From positions 49,295 to 113,294 of the IMG/VR virus record IMGVR_UViG_3300025010_000004: a DNA stretch of 64,000 nt; one strand, 5' to 3'. The notes under the pieces are model-generated. The model did not search any database, was not told the DNA's origin, and saw only the letters and a program-made list of their open reading frames with translations. Both the position numbers and the translations under genes were made by a program. Origin of the DNA: a virus. Every line of letters starts with the position of its first letter. Position 1 is the first letter of the stretch. This document shows, one piece after another, positions 62,460-64,000 of this stretch.

Positions 62460-62820
62460 ACATCTAGGAAGAGACTTCAATGGCTGTGATTGTCTAGGAT
62501 TAATATTACTGTTTTACAAAAATAGTTTAAACATAGCCCTACCTGACTATACAGACTATGAAGAACATTGGCACCTAACTGATGCTAAGAAAGTTATACG
62601 ATTGTACTCAAGCTTCGGATTCACAAAAACTAACACCGTAAATAAGTATGACATTATATTAATAAACGAATCAGGATACCCGAAACACTTAGCAATAGTA
62701 CTAGATGAAAGCTACATGCTCCACACCATAGAAGCAGGAACTATCTGTAGCGAGTATAGGCAAGGTTTTTGGGCAGATAAAATACACAGCGTATACACAA
62801 GAGGTTTACATTGCGAGTAA
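62425..62820 (+). CDS. NlpC/P60 peptidase tail protein (gpK C-half), 131 aa
   Basis: DFNGCDCLGLILLFYKN with catalytic Cys 23 and PKHLAIVLDESYMLHT with the His mark a NlpC/P60 cysteine peptidase that cleaves peptidoglycan stems. ATG 62425 (MSYLDYLKIPHKHLGRDF) overlaps the end of the HNH gene. Pairs with the JAMM protein to make up lambda gpK. Confidence 0.88.
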   Translation: MSYLDYLKIPHKHLGRDFNGCDCLGLILLFYKNSLNIALPDYTDYEEHWHLTDAKKVIRLYSSFGFTKTNTVNKYDIILINESGYPKHLAIVLDESYMLHTIEAGTICSEYRQGFWADKIHSVYTRGLHCE

Positions 62821-64000
62821 TCTTTGACCCACATTTTAGAAAATACACATCATTTAAAGATGAAGTAACTACAGTAGGTGCTACTTTAAATGAGAATCTA
62901 CAGGATCTTTTTAATCAACTTCCTCAGTTGCTTGTGTATCTTACTGCTCAGAACTCAGAAGAAGCTGACAAGACTTCGTTTAAGTTAAACGATAGCTATG
63001 TATTCGAGGCAGACTCGTTGTGGGTTGAAGTTACTGCCGAAGATGTGTTGTATGTTGGTAGGGATATTCCCGAAGGTGCTGGGGCTGTCGGAAAGATAAT
63101 TGCTGGGGTGGTACTAATAGTAGCTGGTATTATTAGTAATGTAATTTGGCCTGGGAATCCGTTTCAGACCTACTTATACACTACAGGAGCTTCTCTAATA
63201 ATAGGTGGAATCGCTGAGGCTATTATAGGGCAGCCTACACTCCCGACCTTTGATTCAGGCACCTCTACTTCGTCTACCTACACATTCTCAGGAATAAAAA
63301 ATACCACTACTCCAGGCACTCCTGTAAGTATTATTTACGGGGAGCATAGGGTAGGTGGGCATACTCTTAATGCATTTGTAGATGTTTTAGGAACCGATCA
63401 ATTTCTCTATGCTCAATATGGGTTGTCTGAAGGAGAGATAGATAGTATAGACGTAAATTCTATAAAAGTTAATGACCAAAATATAACACATTTCGAGGAT
63501 ATAGCTGCGTTCTGGCGCGCCGGTACTGTTAATAATGAACCCAAGTGGCCTCTAATTGCCCCTAAAGAAACTAGCAGTTACTATAATCTAAACACGTCTC
63601 CTATCTATGTCTACCCAGAGGAAACCGGGTTTGAATTTATACTACTAAATGCTGAGTATATTAACGGGGTATCAATACCTTTTAGCCACGGTATTTCTCA
63701 CCATACCTCTTCCTTTGACGATCGCATCACGGATACAATTATAAATAAAGTAGAACTTTATTCTGGGGGCACTTTACTAGCTACAAAAGAAAATGTATTT
63801 CCAGTTACAGCTTTCCGTGAGTGGGTTGTCCCCAGTGGTTCCCTGTTTGCATACATAATGAACCCATTTACTGCTACTGTAGACTTATCGTTTGACCCTG
63901 TAAATACTCCTATTACTGTTAAAGTGTATTTGTCTGAGTGGTTGTCATATTATAATGACCATAATCATACCAGAAAAACCACGTTAGTAGTTAATGATTA
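62811..64000 (+). CDS. Tail tip/host specificity protein J-like, 3' end beyond window
   Basis: TTG 62811, after AAGAGGTTTACA and overlapping the NlpC stop by 10 bases, opens 396 codons to the edge. It begins RVIFDPHFRKYTSFKDEVTTVGATLNENLQDLF, has a hydrophobic segment (AVGKIIAGVVLIVAGIISNVIWPGNP and SLIIGGIAEAIIGQP) as in gpI/gpJ starts, then NTTTPGTPVSIIYGEHRVGG, a J-type hub motif. Expected to determine host binding. Confidence 0.85.
   Translation, partial: MRVIFDPHFRKYTSFKDEVTTVGATLNENLQDLFNQLPQLLVYLTAQNSEEADKTSFKLNDSYVFEADSLWVEVTAEDVLYVGRDIPEGAGAVGKIIAGVVLIVAGIISNVIWPGNPFQTYLYTTGASLIIGGIAEAIIGQPTLPTFDSGTSTSSTYTFSGIKNTTTPGTPVSIIYGEHRVGGHTLNAFVDVLGTDQFLYAQYGLSEGEIDSIDVNSIKVNDQNITHFEDIAAFWRAGTVNNEPKWPLIAPKETSSYYNLNTSPIYVYPEETGFEFILLNAEYINGVSIPFSHGISHHTSSFDDRITDTIINKVELYSGGTLLATKENVFPVTAFREWVVPSGSLFAYIMNPFTATVDLSFDPVNTPITVKVYLSEWLSYYNDHNHTRKTTLVVND

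Noticed and set aside
1-64000. Prophage attachment site, integrase, transposon or insertion sequence
   Set aside because: I found no integrase or transposase frame and no terminal inverted repeats with target duplication. tRNA genes are present but there is no nearby integrase.

Overview
The window is part of a tailed double-stranded DNA phage genome. The structural genes form one plus-strand block from about 43.3 kb to the right edge, with the order of a lambda-like siphovirus: TerS-like, TerL, portal, prohead protease, HK97-fold capsid, connectors, tail terminator, tail tube, frameshifted tail chaperones, a 1387-residue tape measure, gpM/L/K-like tip proteins and a J-like fibre that runs off the edge. 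I see no tail sheath, baseplate, integrase or rRNA. The host is probably a Gram-negative bacterium: the phage carries several lipobox proteins, a type IV prepilin and a LemA-TPM pair, and its promoters look like ordinary sigma-70 sites. The host genus cannot be read from the sequence.

Left arm, 1-32.8 kb (nearly all minus strand). This accessory region of mostly small genes has four stand-out features. (1) Ten genes carrying eleven copies of an unrecognised domain of about 110 residues, here called the QTH family, lie between 0.7 and 18.3 kb; one has a frameshift after its fifth codon. (2) Metabolic and RNA-repair genes: a PRPP-synthetase-like/NAMPT-like overlapping pair that could be a NARP1-type NAD+ regeneration pathway, RtcB, a glutamyl-tRNA synthetase, a CCA-adding enzyme and a SWIM-Pol X fusion. 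(3) Envelope genes: LemA, TPM, a Gly-rich TPM-tail protein, a prepilin and lipoproteins. (4) A 16-bp palindrome, GTAGAACAWGTTCTAC, present 19 times between or at the edges of these genes and once inside a head-tail gene at 52.3 kb. From 28.3 to 32.6 kb the gene density drops and the DNA is full of AAGGT/ACCTT words, 12-bp tandem repeats and long inverted repeats; an origin or regulatory region is the simplest guess.

Middle, 32.7-43 kb (minus strand). Small zinc-ribbon and membrane proteins, a PIN-PhoH ATPase and six tRNA or tRNA-like genes (Thr, His, Leu, Met, Ser and a degenerate Arg-like one; tRNA-Glu lies apart at 26.4 kb), followed by a glycosylation-type cluster: two GT2-like enzymes, a radical SAM protein, a methyltransferase and a GT4 enzyme.

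Regulation. Two promoter classes can be read directly. Eight sigma-70 promoters share TTGACA-N17-TATAAT with a TGTGG-like extension and drive tRNAs, minus-strand genes and three hairpin leaders. Four sites on the plus strand share TTAATAAAA-N14-GTATATAA at exactly fixed spacing, ahead of the GIY-YIG gene, the TerS operon, the protease-capsid genes and the gpM-like gene; I infer a phage late promoter. Three homing-type endonucleases (one GIY-YIG, two HNH) interrupt the gene order.
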